Source: CAYMYN01 sp964394665 (GTDB lineage: Bacteria > Planctomycetota > UBA1135 > GCA-002686595). From it: a stretch of DNA of 64,000 bases. The stretch is taken from positions 1-64,000 of the forward strand of contig CAYMYN010000002.1 of NCBI GenBank assembly GCA_964394665.1, written 5' to 3'. The notes below the pieces were generated by a model, which worked only from the letters and a program-made list of their open reading frames with translations, made no database searches and was not told the DNA's origin. The stretch's first letter is position 1. Every line of letters starts with the position of its first letter. The translations under genes and the position numbers were made by a program. Positions 7,779 to 17,603 of the stretch are shown here, piece by piece.

Positions 7779-9095
7779 TCAGGCCGCGCCCAGCGCGCGT
7801 TCGAGCAAGGCGGCGTGCAGGCAGCGGAGGGCCGGCACGTACTGCTCGCCGCGTAGGCCGAGCAGCGGGCCGCGCTCGTCCGTCCCCGCCCAGATCCGCA
7901 GGGGCGCGATGTCCGCCGCGGCCAGTCGCTCGAGCACCCGCGCGGTGGCGCGCGGACCGGCGCCCCCGACGACCTGCACGAGCGCCCGCCCGTGCTCCAC
8001 CCGGACGCTCCCGGCGAGCGACCCGTCCCCGAGCGACCCGTACACCTCCCCGTCCAACCAGGCCTCCCACACGCCGGCCCGCGCCTCGAGGACGGGGACC
8101 TCGACCTCGCGCGCCGCCAGGGCGCCCAGAAGCTCCGCGAAGCCGCGTTCGTCGCCGACCGAGGTGAGCCGCACCAGGCCCGTGCGTCCGGCGATCGCGA
8201 GGGGCTCGCTCGCAGCGGGCGCCTCGACCAGCCGCGTGCCGCCGTGTTCCGGAGCGTGCACGTCGAGCACGCGCACGCCGATCCCCGCCCGCCGGACCGG
8301 CGCGAGGGCGTCGGGGTGCAGGACGTCCGCGCCGGCGCGCGCCAGCGCCAACGCGTCGTCGAAGGCGAGCCGCTCGAGGGTGCGGGCTTCGCCCACGAGC
8401 TTCGGATCGGCCGTCAACACGCCCGGGACGCCCTTCCAGAGCACGAGCTCCCGCGCGCCGAGGGCCTCGGCCAGGATCGCGGCCGAGAGGTCCGACCCAT
8501 TGCGCCCCAGGGTCGTCAGCCGTCCCGCGGGGTCCTGGGCCAGGAAACCGGTGACGACCGGCACGCCAGGCACCTCGGCCAGGCTGCGCGCGATGCGTTC
8601 CCCGACGCCCGGCAGCAAGCGCGCACGCCCGAAGGCGGCGTCGCTCGTGAAGCCCAGGTCGAAGGAGTCGACCGGCGTGGCGTCGACGCCGTGCGCGCGC
8701 AGGGCGGCGGCCACGATGCGGGCCGAGAGGCGTTCGCCGAAGGAGAGCACGTGGTCGAGCTCGCGCCGGCCCAGCTCCCCGCGGCGCGCGATCGCGCCCA
8801 GCACGGTGCCCAGCTCGCGAGTCAGCCCGTCGACCCGTTCGGGATCCAGCCCCAGCTCGCGCAGGAGCCCGCGGTGCCGCACCCGCACGCGCTCGAGCGC
8901 CGGCCGCCCGAGGGCCGCCTCGCGCGCCACCTCGCGCAGCAGCCGAGTCACGCCCAGGTGCGCGCTGACGACGAGCACCGGTCGCTCGCCCGCCAGGCCC
9001 GCCACGAGCCCGCACACCCGGCGCACGTCCTCCCCGCGGGCGAGGGCTGCCCCGCCGAACTTGTGCACCCGCCAAGCGCTCGAGGTCTCCGGCAT
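7779..9095 (-). CDS. Aspartokinase
   Basis: This 438-residue enzyme should phosphorylate aspartate at the head of the Lys/Thr/Met pathway. It starts with the nucleotide motif HKFGGAALARGEDV (usual form KFGGTS). It also has SFGERLSARI, the aspartate-binding TTLGRNGSDLSAAILAEALGA and the ADPKLVGEARTLERLAFDDAL region. The C-terminal 130 residues resemble an ACT-type regulatory part. The ATG at 9095 is preferred because the same frame upstream is only a shadow of the transporter gene. Confidence 0.9.
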   Translation of the reverse strand: MPETSSAWRVHKFGGAALARGEDVRRVCGLVAGLAGERPVLVVSAHLGVTRLLREVAREAALGRPALERVRVRHRGLLRELGLDPERVDGLTRELGTVLGAIARRGELGRRELDHVLSFGERLSARIVAAALRAHGVDATPVDSFDLGFTSDAAFGRARLLPGVGERIARSLAEVPGVPVVTGFLAQDPAGRLTTLGRNGSDLSAAILAEALGARELVLWKGVPGVLTADPKLVGEARTLERLAFDDALALARAGADVLHPDALAPVRRAGIGVRVLDVHAPEHGGTRLVEAPAASEPLAIAGRTGLVRLTSVGDERGFAELLGALAAREVEVPVLEARAGVWEAWLDGEVYGSLGDGSLAGSVRVEHGRALVQVVGGAGPRATARVLERLAAADIAPLRIWAGTDERGPLLGLRGEQYVPALRCLHAALLERALGAA

Positions 9096-9151
9096 CGAGC
9101 GCGCAGGGTAGGTCCGGGGCGCGCTGAGTGGAACGGGCCCGTGGACGGCGT

Positions 9152-11503
9152 TCAGGCCAGCGGCCACAGGTCCGGGAGGACCAGCGCGACGACCGTCATC
9201 ACGATCAGGGTCAGGGGCACGCCGAGCTTCAAGTAGTCGCTGAAGCGGTAGCCGCCCGGGCCCATCACGAGCACGTTGGCGGCGTGCGAGACGGGGCTGG
9301 CGAAGCTCGCCGCGCTGGCGCTCGCCACCGCGATCAGGAAGGCGTGGGGCGACGCGCCGAGTTCCTGGGCGACGGTCAGCGCGATCGGCGCGACCAACAC
9401 GATCAGCGCCGCGTTGGGCACCACCACCGTGGCCGCCGCGGTCACCAGGTAGAGCGCCATCATCACGGCCAGCGGCCCGTGCACCCCCAGGCCCAGGACG
9501 ATGCCGTCCGCGAGCAGCCGCGCCGCGCCACTCGTCTCCAGCGCCACCCCCAGGGGCAACATGCCCGCGATCAGGAAGATCGCGCGCCACTCGATCGCGC
9601 GGTGGGCCTGCTCCATGGTCAGGCAGCCGGTGATCACCATCGCTGTCGCGCCGGCGATGGCGGCGATCGACACGGGCAGCAGCCCCGCCAGCACCATCAG
9701 CACGACGGTCACCAGGATGCCGCCCGCCAACGGGGCTTTGCGGTGCTGGATCGCCGGCGCGTGGATCGGGTTCAGGACGATCAGGTCGGGGTTGTCGCTC
9801 AGGCTCGCGAGCTGCTCGCGCGGGCCGATGAACAGCAACGCGTCGCCGTGCTCGAGCAACATCGAGCCCAGGCCCGAGCGGTGCGGATGGCCGGCGCGCC
9901 ACAGGGCGGCGAGCTCGATGCGCCGTCCCTTGCGCAGGTTGAGCTCGCCAATGCTGCGCCCGGCGAGCTTGGAGTGCGGGTGCAGCACGGCCTCGACCAG
10001 CTCGAGATCGCCTTGGTCGAAGACGCTCAGGTACGGCGTCGCGTCGCGCTCGATCTCGAGTCGCTGCAGGCCGCGCAGCAGGTCGAGATCCTCGCTGCGC
10101 CCCTGCACGAGCAGCAGGTCGCCGTCCTGGATCTCGAAGCTGGGCCCCGGCATGGCGAGTAGCTCGCCGCCACGCGAGATCGCGAGCAGCCGGAAGTCGA
10201 ACGTGTCCGCCAGTCGGCTCTCGGCCAAGGTCACGCCCGAGAGTCCCGCGTCGACGGGGACGCGCACGGCGAACAGGCGCTCGGCGAGCTGCCAGGTCTG
10301 GGCCAGCTCGCGCGCCCCGACCTCGGCCACGGCGTCGAGGTCGCTCGCGCGCCCGAGCGCTTCGAGGGAATCCTCGCCGCACTGCACGAGCAACCGATCG
10401 CCGGCCGCCAGCTCGTACTCGGCCAGGCGCGTGCGGCGCACCTCGCCCTCGCGCAGCACGCCGAGCACGATGCAGCCGAACTTCTGGCGGAACCCGCTGC
10501 GCCGCAGGCTCTGGCCGACGAGGCTCGAGGCGGGCGCCACGCGCAGCTCGCGCAGGGGGAAGCGTTGCGCGAGCAGACCCTGCAGCATGGGCGACTCGCG
10601 CTCGATGACGAGCCGGCTCCAGCGCCGCAGGGCGTCGAAACGATCGAGGCGCCCCTGCACGAGCAGCAGGTCGCCCGCGCGTAGCTCCCGCCCGAGGTCG
10701 GGCAGCGGGTCGGTACGCCCGTCGCGGGTCAGCGCGATCGCGATCAGGCCCGCCGCCGAGGTCAGGCCCGACTCGGAGAGCCGTTTGCCGATCAGGGCCG
10801 AGTCGGTCGGCACGCGCAGGGCGAAGATGCGCTCCGCCAGCTTGTACTGGCTGCGCAGGTCGAGCCCGCGGCGCGACTCGTCGAGCGGGCTGGTGCGCGG
10901 CAGCAGCTTGCGCCCGACCAACGCGACGAAGGCGATGCCCACCAGGGTCACGACGCCGCCCAGGGGCGCGAAGTCGAAGACCCCCAACGGCTCGAGGCCC
11001 GCTTCGCGCAGGGTCGTGTCGACCAGCAGGTTGGGCGACGTGCCGATCAGCGTCGTCATGCCGCCCAGGTGCGTCGCGATGACGAGCGGCATGAGCAGCC
11101 GCGCCGCCCCGATGCCCGTGCGCCGCGCCATGGCGACCGCGACGGGCAACATCAGCACCGCCACGCCAATGTTGTTCATGAACGCCGACAGGAAGGCCGT
11201 CGGGATCATGAGCGCCGCGATCGCGCGCGCCTCGCTGCGCCCCACCGTGCGCAAGAGCCCGCGCCCGATCAGGTCGGCGATGCCGGCGCGGTTCAGGCCC
11301 TCGCCCAGGATGTACATCGCCCAGATGGTGATGACGGCCGAGTTGCTGAAGCCCGCGACGGCTTCGTTCGGAGTGACGAGCCCCGAGACCCCCAGGATCG
11401 AGAGCACGAGCAACGCCGTCACGTCCATCCGCACCCAACCGGTGACGAACAGCACCAACGCGCCGCCGAGCACGGCCAGGACGAAGGCGATGTCGAGGGT
11501 CAT
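9152..11503 (-). CDS. SLC13/DASS-type sodium-coupled anion transporter with four RCK_C-like domains
   Basis: This 783-residue membrane protein starts with TM helices containing the DASS-type signatures SAFMNNIGVAVLMLP and GGMTTLIGTSPNLLVD. A cytoplasmic stretch of about 340 residues then holds four TrkA-C/RCK_C-like units, each ending in a 'GD.LLVQG' type strand (RAGDLLLVQG, AAGDRLLVQC, QDGDLLLVQG, EHGDALLFIG). A second TM half follows, with VVPNAALIVLVAPIALTVAQ. The substrate (sulfate, dicarboxylate or phosphate) cannot be read from sequence. Two such domains are usual; four is unusual. Confidence 0.85.
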   Translation of the reverse strand: MTLDIAFVLAVLGGALVLFVTGWVRMDVTALLVLSILGVSGLVTPNEAVAGFSNSAVITIWAMYILGEGLNRAGIADLIGRGLLRTVGRSEARAIAALMIPTAFLSAFMNNIGVAVLMLPVAVAMARRTGIGAARLLMPLVIATHLGGMTTLIGTSPNLLVDTTLREAGLEPLGVFDFAPLGGVVTLVGIAFVALVGRKLLPRTSPLDESRRGLDLRSQYKLAERIFALRVPTDSALIGKRLSESGLTSAAGLIAIALTRDGRTDPLPDLGRELRAGDLLLVQGRLDRFDALRRWSRLVIERESPMLQGLLAQRFPLRELRVAPASSLVGQSLRRSGFRQKFGCIVLGVLREGEVRRTRLAEYELAAGDRLLVQCGEDSLEALGRASDLDAVAEVGARELAQTWQLAERLFAVRVPVDAGLSGVTLAESRLADTFDFRLLAISRGGELLAMPGPSFEIQDGDLLLVQGRSEDLDLLRGLQRLEIERDATPYLSVFDQGDLELVEAVLHPHSKLAGRSIGELNLRKGRRIELAALWRAGHPHRSGLGSMLLEHGDALLFIGPREQLASLSDNPDLIVLNPIHAPAIQHRKAPLAGGILVTVVLMVLAGLLPVSIAAIAGATAMVITGCLTMEQAHRAIEWRAIFLIAGMLPLGVALETSGAARLLADGIVLGLGVHGPLAVMMALYLVTAAATVVVPNAALIVLVAPIALTVAQELGASPHAFLIAVASASAASFASPVSHAANVLVMGPGGYRFSDYLKLGVPLTLIVMTVVALVLPDLWPLA

Positions 11504-11640
11504 GGGTCAGGTCCGCTCCCCCCTCGGCGCGCCCCACCCCGGCCCTCACCCGCGGGACCGACAGGCGGACGCTCCCGAGGATTCGGGCGCGGGAGGTTCC
11601 CACTCCCCCACCCCCCATGCAACCCGCCCCCGCCCCACCC

Positions 11641-14600
11641 TCACTCCACGACGACCGTCACCACCCCTTCCGCATGCGCCGGCACGACGAGCTGCCCCTG
11701 CGCCCCGCGGCCGTCGGGGGTGGTGACGTGGTAGCGGTAGGGGCCGTTCGGGAGGGCGAGCACTCGCAGGTGGCCCTGGGAGTCGGTTCGTAGGCCACCG
11801 ACTGGGTTCCGAACGCGCCCTTGGGCGATCCAGTCGGCTACCGGTTCACCGAGCTCGACGCTCTCGAGGTGCACCGATGCGTTCGCGACGGCCGCGCCCA
11901 GGCTCGATCGGACCTCCAGCGCGAGCGCGCCCAAGCGCCGCAGGTCGATCCGCTGCCAGCTCCGACCAGCCCGGACCTCGATCGGGACGTAACGCCCCCA
12001 AGCCCCAGGCGGCGCCACTTCGGCCACGTAGGCGCCCGAAGCCAGGGACTCGTACCGCGCCCGACCGTGTGCGTCGGTCGCATCCAGGGACGCGAATCGG
12101 AAGCCTGAAGCGGAAAGCAACGAGACGACCACACCCGACAAGGGCGTGTCGCCGTCGTGGATCTCGAGGTCCAGAGCGCCAGCCGCGTCCAGCACGACCT
12201 CGTACTCCTCGTCCGAGGCCGCGGGCAGGGCGATGTCGGTCATCCCCCCTCCGAGTGCAGGACGTAGGTGCAGCAACACCTGCTCGTTGGGCGGGACCAG
12301 GAAACGCACGCGCCCCTCGGCATCCGTTTGTCGCTGCGAGCGCCAGTGGGATCGATCGTCTCGTAGGGTCAAGGTCGCGGTCACGCGGGGGAGCGGCTCA
12401 CCGCCTCGATCGACGATTCGTAGGCGCTGCTCGCGGGCCTCGAGGGTGAGCTCGACACGGCCCGCCTTCAGCGCTTCCGATCGTACGTGGCGCACGCAGA
12501 GCAGCTCGAGGAGATCGGTCTCGACCTCGAGCGTCACCTCCTCCCCCAGGGGCCCTGGAATGAGCGCGCGTCCATCGCGGACTGTGACCAGCCGTTGCCG
12601 GATCCGGTCGAGCCCCAAGGACGTCATCGAACGCACTCGCAGATCGCTTCGGTCACGGGCCTGTTCGTCCAAGATGACCTCGAGGCCGGAGTGGGCGGGG
12701 TTCTCGACCTCGACCCGCACCAGCCACTCTTCCCCATGCGTCAGGTAGGCATCCTCCCGGATCTCGATGCCGTCCGCGGCCTGCACCCAAACCTCGACGT
12801 GCCCCCCGACGACGCCCTCGAATTCGACGACACCTCGCGGGTCGAACGCCTGCCAAGGATGCTCTCGTTGGGCGATCAGGCGGGCCCGACACAGGGTCGG
12901 ATCCAGTCCTTCTGCGATGAGCAGCACCTTGAGCGGCTGCGCCGGGGCGAGCGCGATCGTGCCCAAGTCCGCCGGGTCCTCGCTGCCAGGCGGGATGCTC
13001 ACCCTACGCGGGCCGTAGCCGTCAGCGCGCACGTCCAGGTGATCGCCCTCCGGACGCAATGCGGGGAAGACGAATTTTCCTTCGCCGTCGCTGTAATCGT
13101 CGATGCGCGTGCCCGCCAACCATCGACTGTCGAACTCGATCCAGGACTCGATGCGCGCGCCCTCCACGGGTCGACCGGAGAGCGCATCGACGACGATTCC
13201 GAGGCCGGCGCGGGCGGGACGCAGATGCAGTTCGAGGGCCGCATCCACACCGGGCTCGACCTCGAGGGTGAACGGCTCGCTGGGTGTGTATCCTGCGGCG
13301 GCTGCAATCCACACCGTGGGGCCGAGCGGCGCCTCGCGGATCTCGAACTCCCCCTGAGGCTCGTCCACCACGACCACCGTGGTCGGGCTCTTGGCTTGGG
13401 CCCCAAAGTATGTCACCCGGAATTCCGGTACGGGCTCGCCGTTCGCAAGGACCCGGCCAGTAACCGTTCCGGCGGGCAGCAGATCGATCAGGAACGGAGC
13501 CGAGGATTGCTCCTCGATGCGCAACGGCCCGTAGTTGAACTCGAGGAACCCCGGCGCCTTGATCCGGATCCAGATGTCGCCCGGGCGAATGGCATCGACC
13601 AGCGCAATGCCGGCGGAGTCCGTGCGGTCCTCGCCGAGATTCCAGTCCGACTCCTCGCGCCACCACAGCATGACCTGGGCTCCCGCCACAGGGTTCTCGT
13701 CCGCGTCCTGGGTCTGGACGAAGACGAAGATCCCCCGCATGGGCTGGAAGTCGACGGTGAGGTGCTCGCCGACTCGAGCCATGGGTCGGCGCTCCTCGAT
13801 CGGGATGGCGCGCCCCCCCTCCAGTCGGAAGAGCAGTCCCTGCGCGTCGCTCACGGGGAGCACCAGAGGGCCCCAGCTCCCGTCGCTCGCCACCTGCACG
13901 CGATCCAACTCGCGCTTCCTCCCTGCGATCACGGAGTGGGCCGAGACCTTCATCTCCGCGACCTGGAGGTCGCCCGCCCCCGCTAGGACGCGCCCGCTGG
14001 CGCGGAAGCTCGGGTGCAGAACCAAGCGCACTTCCCTGGGCGCCCGACCTGTCCAGGGCGCGCTCACGGCTTCCTGGGCGAAGGCCCGCAGAGTCTGTTC
14101 GCCCGGAAAGGCGGGGAGCAGGCATCGACCTCGGTCGTCCGTGCGGGCCACGCGGACCAGGGCTGCCCTGGCCAGCGCTTGGGTGGCCGTGGCCGGCTCG
14201 CCTACCTGGTGATCGTGGAGCAAGCTGACGACTTCCGCCCCTGAAACGGGCTGGAGTTCCCCGTCCACCACCGTCACCTCGAGTCCACCCGCCGAGGCCA
14301 GCGTGAAGCCCAGGTCCGTCGACTGTCCCGGCTCGAGGACACGGTGCTCGGCGCGGTAGCCCAGGGCCGTGACCCACAAGACCGTGACACGGTCGTCGTC
14401 TGCCTCCACGCCAAGCAGGAACCGCCCAGTTTCATCCGTGGTGGTCGAGACGCCCGCCAACTCGGGCCACCTCCGCGCCTGTTCGAGCGCATTCAAGTTG
14501 ATCCGCTCGTCGGTAGGCCAAGTGAGCGAGACCTGCGCTCCGACCACGGGCGTCCCGCTCTCCGTAACGACGAGTCCCCTGCGCTCCGAGGCCGGCGTCC

Positions 14601-14838
14601 GACGGCTGTCGCTCGCCTCGTGGCCCGTCGACCCGACCGCAACCGTGACTTGTTCCAGGGCTTCGTGATCCCGTGGCACGCCCTGTCGCTGGCCGCTCGG
14701 GGCGACCTCCGGCGCAAGCGGCGGCCTGCTCGGCTGCGCTGCCTCACGGTCCGATGGAGCCCATCCGTGCCAGATCAGGACCAGGCACACGCACCCGAGA
14801 ACGACCAGCATCCACCCGCCAAGGCTCGCTCTCGTCAT
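11641..14838 (-). CDS. Large membrane-anchored protein of carboxypeptidase-regulatory-like repeats
   Basis: This 1065-residue protein starts MTRASLGGW with a single hydrophobic anchor (about 8-24). A strong Shine-Dalgarno GGAGAGG ends 2 nt before the ATG at 14838. The rest is a string of Ig-like beta domains of the CarboxypepD_reg-like kind, each with the 'G.VV....G.PV.GA.V' and 'TDE.GRF.L' patterns (for example VVTESGTPVVGAQVSLTW, TGRVLANGEPVPEFRV, TDSQGHLRVLAL). It is probably extracytoplasmic. Specific function is unknown. The protein at 36295 has the same design. Confidence 0.8.
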   Translation of the reverse strand: MTRASLGGWMLVVLGCVCLVLIWHGWAPSDREAAQPSRPPLAPEVAPSGQRQGVPRDHEALEQVTVAVGSTGHEASDSRRTPASERRGLVVTESGTPVVGAQVSLTWPTDERINLNALEQARRWPELAGVSTTTDETGRFLLGVEADDDRVTVLWVTALGYRAEHRVLEPGQSTDLGFTLASAGGLEVTVVDGELQPVSGAEVVSLLHDHQVGEPATATQALARAALVRVARTDDRGRCLLPAFPGEQTLRAFAQEAVSAPWTGRAPREVRLVLHPSFRASGRVLAGAGDLQVAEMKVSAHSVIAGRKRELDRVQVASDGSWGPLVLPVSDAQGLLFRLEGGRAIPIEERRPMARVGEHLTVDFQPMRGIFVFVQTQDADENPVAGAQVMLWWREESDWNLGEDRTDSAGIALVDAIRPGDIWIRIKAPGFLEFNYGPLRIEEQSSAPFLIDLLPAGTVTGRVLANGEPVPEFRVTYFGAQAKSPTTVVVVDEPQGEFEIREAPLGPTVWIAAAAGYTPSEPFTLEVEPGVDAALELHLRPARAGLGIVVDALSGRPVEGARIESWIEFDSRWLAGTRIDDYSDGEGKFVFPALRPEGDHLDVRADGYGPRRVSIPPGSEDPADLGTIALAPAQPLKVLLIAEGLDPTLCRARLIAQREHPWQAFDPRGVVEFEGVVGGHVEVWVQAADGIEIREDAYLTHGEEWLVRVEVENPAHSGLEVILDEQARDRSDLRVRSMTSLGLDRIRQRLVTVRDGRALIPGPLGEEVTLEVETDLLELLCVRHVRSEALKAGRVELTLEAREQRLRIVDRGGEPLPRVTATLTLRDDRSHWRSQRQTDAEGRVRFLVPPNEQVLLHLRPALGGGMTDIALPAASDEEYEVVLDAAGALDLEIHDGDTPLSGVVVSLLSASGFRFASLDATDAHGRARYESLASGAYVAEVAPPGAWGRYVPIEVRAGRSWQRIDLRRLGALALEVRSSLGAAVANASVHLESVELGEPVADWIAQGRVRNPVGGLRTDSQGHLRVLALPNGPYRYHVTTPDGRGAQGQLVVPAHAEGVVTVVVE

Positions 14839-14922
14839 GTCCTCTCCGGGCACGCTCCGTCGCGTGCGGATCGAGCTTCGACCTCCATCGGGCCAGGCCT
14901 CCTCATACCCGTGCAACCCCAG

Positions 14923-15123
14923 TCACGGAGGCGTCACCGGACCTCCCGTACTTCCCACGTTGTTCCGTGCTCCCGGCACGCCCTCTCGCGGAGCATCGCT
15001 CCCCGGAACGATGCGACGGGGCGGCTCTCCGATGACTTGTGCCAACGCTCCCCCGCCGACCGGGAAAACCGTCGCCGCCAAGAGCACCAGCAAGCTGTGC
15101 CTAACGATGCGCTCCCAGTACAT
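14923..15123 (-). CDS. Small secreted protein of unknown function
   Basis: This 66-residue product has an N-terminal signal peptide (RHSLLVLLAATVFPVGGGALAQ) and a short Pro/Gly-rich tail. Its start overlaps the end of the upstream gene by 23 nt, and it lies just before the large anchored protein, so it may be part of the same operon. The ribosome site is weak (AGGA about 10 nt upstream). No family is recognised. Confidence 0.5.
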   Translation of the reverse strand: MYWERIVRHSLLVLLAATVFPVGGGALAQVIGEPPRRIVPGSDAPREGVPGARNNVGSTGGPVTPP

Positions 15124-16045
15124 CCAACACCATCCTACTGGAATTGCCTACGGCCTCACGGACCCCCGGCGCGCACAACGCCGCCTGCGGGGTGGGCGCC
15201 CATGCGCGTTGCAAGCGCGTGCGCCACTGCTCCTCCCGGAAATCGAGGAGCAACGGATGATCCTCCCTCACGAGCTCATCGATCCTCCGTGCCGCGGTGA
15301 GCGCGTTCTCGCGATCTCCGACTTGGACGCAGAGGACGAGCCAGACAGCAAGCGGATTCAGTCGAGTCTCCTCCATGCGGATCGAACGACCGTAGCACAT
15401 GCAAGCTAGCGCCAGGTCGCCGGTCGTCCCAGCCACGAATCCCATGGCCTGCCACAGATGGGATCGCATCCCCGGTCTTCGCTCGGCCTCCAGAAGGCGC
15501 CTCAAGTTCCCGAGAGCGGCCCGAGGTTGCGTGTTGAGACTCTGGTCGTAGGCGATGTACGTCTTGCTCAGTATGGAAGGAAGCATGCGCTCGGCGGCCA
15601 AGACCAGGCCCGAGAGCTCGATGGATGTCAGTGACTTGTCGAAGTCGAGGGTTGCCGACTCCGCAGCAAACTCCGCCCGCGCTTCCGGCAAGAGGCTGGC
15701 CAACCTCGACACGCCCATCTGTCTGTCCGCGCTCTCCTCGCCAACCACCGCTTCCACGTCCGAGCCCTTGGAGAGCGCGAACCCTACCCTCGGGCGGGCG
15801 GTGACTTCGTGGAGCCAGCGGTCGAGGAGGAACTGGGCGGTTTCGGCGCGGTGGACTTCGAGGAGGTGGCGCTCGGCGGGGGTCAGGCCGGGGCTCGTGC
15901 GGGAGGCGGCTTCCCAGGTGCGCGCCAGGTCGAGGGGGCGGGCGGGGCGGGGGAAACGCAGGAGGCTCGAGCGGGGATCGCGGGCGATCTCGCGCAGGAG
16001 GGCCTCGAGCTCGGGCTCCAGGGCGGGCGGCTCGGGATTCACCAT
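15101..16045 (-). CDS. Hypothetical protein
   Basis: This 314-residue soluble protein is not recognised. The N-terminal part is helical (EPELEALLREIARDPRSSLL). The C-terminal half looks like helical repeats (AALGNLRRLLEAERRP; ALACMCYGRSIRMEETRLNP; NALTAARRIDELVREDHP), similar in spacing to TPR units. No signal peptide is seen. The start overlaps the stop of the preceding gene by 7 nt (ATGGTGA), so the two are translationally coupled and probably work together. Confidence 0.65.
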   Translation of the reverse strand: MVNPEPPALEPELEALLREIARDPRSSLLRFPRPARPLDLARTWEAASRTSPGLTPAERHLLEVHRAETAQFLLDRWLHEVTARPRVGFALSKGSDVEAVVGEESADRQMGVSRLASLLPEARAEFAAESATLDFDKSLTSIELSGLVLAAERMLPSILSKTYIAYDQSLNTQPRAALGNLRRLLEAERRPGMRSHLWQAMGFVAGTTGDLALACMCYGRSIRMEETRLNPLAVWLVLCVQVGDRENALTAARRIDELVREDHPLLLDFREEQWRTRLQRAWAPTPQAALCAPGVREAVGNSSRMVLDVLGAHR

Positions 16046-16659
16046 GGCGTGCCCCACAGGTCGAGGTCCTCGGCGTCCGGGTAGGCGGCCAGGGCGCGCA
16101 CGGCGGTCTCGAAGTCCGCTTGCACGCGCTCGGGGGGACCGTGGCCCTCGGCGACGTGGCGATGCACGCTGCGGCCGTGGACGGTCAGGGCGAAGAAGGT
16201 GTGGCGCACGCGATCGGGCAAGCCGTTGAAGCGCACGCAGGCGCGGCGGGCTTGGCCCGGCTCCACGCCGAAGCGCTCGGTCACGAAGGCGTGGTGCGGC
16301 TCGGCCGGCAGCTCGAGCGGGGCGGCCTCGAGCTCCTGCTGCACCTGTTCGGCCAGGATCTCGTCCATGGACTTGTCGAGGCGGCCGCGCAGCCACTCGT
16401 CGAGCGGCGGGCGGCCGCGGTAGCCGGGGGCGGCGTGGGCCACGCGGGCGAGGGTGCGCAGCCAGACGCGGTCGTGGGAGAGCAGCAGGGCCCGTTGCTC
16501 CAGGCGGGCCGTGACGCGCGCCGCGAGCTCGAACGGGTCGTGGTCGAGGAGCAGGTGCAGGACGGCCCGGGGGCTCTTGCCCCGGAACAACTCGGCACCC
16601 GGGAAGCTCTCCCCGCCGCCGTCGCGCGTCGCCCGCGAATCGAAGTCGTCCTCGTCCAA
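16039..16659 (-). CDS. Hypothetical protein, weakly sigma-factor-like
   Basis: This is a 206-residue protein. Residues about 75-95 (GYRGRPPLDEWLRGRLDKSM) and about 148-175 (NGLPDRVRHTFFALTVHGRS) resemble, by eye, ECF sigma region 2 (the 'Y.GR..L..WL' segment) and region 4 (the 'LP.R.R..F.L....G.S' segment). The helix-turn-helix after it is poorly conserved. This could be a divergent sigma factor or an unrelated protein. It is coupled to the helical-repeat gene downstream. Confidence 0.55.
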   Translation of the reverse strand: MDEDDFDSRATRDGGGESFPGAELFRGKSPRAVLHLLLDHDPFELAARVTARLEQRALLLSHDRVWLRTLARVAHAAPGYRGRPPLDEWLRGRLDKSMDEILAEQVQQELEAAPLELPAEPHHAFVTERFGVEPGQARRACVRFNGLPDRVRHTFFALTVHGRSVHRHVAEGHGPPERVQADFETAVRALAAYPDAEDLDLWGTPW

Positions 16660-16950
16660 CCCGTCGCCTCACACCTTCCACGGGCCCCCGGAGCGAACCC
16701 CGGGGGAGGGTGCGGAGGGCCTGGCGCGACTCAGGACTCCGGGCGCAGGATGCCCCGGCGAGCCCCGATCGGTCAACCCCGAGGCGGGGTGCTCGCCTGG
16801 GTCGCTCGCCGGTGCCCGAAAAACCCAGGCGGCCCGGTCGGCGGACGGCGAGCGGCCCCTTTCCCTCGCAGACACACACGTGCCCCGCCCCTCGGGTCCC
16901 CGCGTGGGCCCCTCGAGTGGCCCGCGCGGCGAGTCGGCCCGCAGCCGCGA

Positions 16951-17370
16951 TCACTCGCCGAGGATCTTGACCAGCACGCGCTTCTTGCGGCGGCCGTCGA
17001 ACTCGCCGTAGAAGATCTGCTCCCAGGTGCCGAGGTCGAGGCGGCCGGCGGTGATGGCGAGGGTGGCGGAGCGGCCGAGGAGCTCGCGCTTGAGGTGCGC
17101 GTCCGCGTTGTCCTCGCCGGTGTCGTTGTGGCGGTATTGCGAGGTGGGCGCGTGGGGGGCGAGGTGCTCGAGCCAGCGCTCGAGGTCGTGGTGCAAGCCT
17201 GGCTCGTCGTCGTTCACGAAGATGCTGGCGGTGATGTGCATCGCGTTCACCAAGCACAGGCCCTCCTGGATGCCCGAGGCGCGCACGGCCTCCTCGACCT
17301 CGGCGGTGATGTTCACGAAACCCCGCCGGGTAGGGATCTCGAACAGAAGCTCCTTGCGATAGGACTTCAT
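16951..17370 (-). CDS. YjbQ/UPF0047 family protein
   Basis: This 139-residue protein has the whole UPF0047 signature: VNAMHITASIFVNDDEPGL, TSQYRHNDTGEDNADAHLK, SATLAITAGRLDLGTWEQIF and EFDGRRKKRVLVKI. The family is small, soluble and trimeric, with weak thiamine-phosphate synthase activity reported for YjbQ; its physiological role is unclear. The ATG at 17370 is chosen because the family begins close to the conserved core. A GTG-free upstream extension is low-complexity. Confidence 0.9.
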   Translation of the reverse strand: MKSYRKELLFEIPTRRGFVNITAEVEEAVRASGIQEGLCLVNAMHITASIFVNDDEPGLHHDLERWLEHLAPHAPTSQYRHNDTGEDNADAHLKRELLGRSATLAITAGRLDLGTWEQIFYGEFDGRRKKRVLVKILGE

Positions 17371-17603
17371 CGCGGGCGGAGGACAGCCAACCGGGATCGC
17401 GGCCCCGCGGGCAGACCCTAGCGGGTGAACCCCGAGGCGGGCAAGCACGCGGGTCGGGGGGTGTAGGGCCGGGGGGCGAGCGCGTGCGAGTGGGGCGAGG
17501 TCGGCCGCGGATCGGGGTCCCGCGCGTCCTCGGGCCTGGGATCGCGCCGCGCCCGGTACGATGTTGGGGCCGCGAGCCTGCGAGCCGCCGGCCACTTACC
17601 CCG

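Noticed and set aside
9096..11618. Long minus-strand extension upstream of the aspartokinase start
   Set aside because: It is an arginine-rich shadow of the transporter gene; the aspartokinase family begins at 9095.
16685..16706. 7-bp C/G hairpin in the 290-bp gap before yjbQ's end
   Set aside because: Too short in such GC-rich sequence to call a terminator. I see nothing else in that gap.
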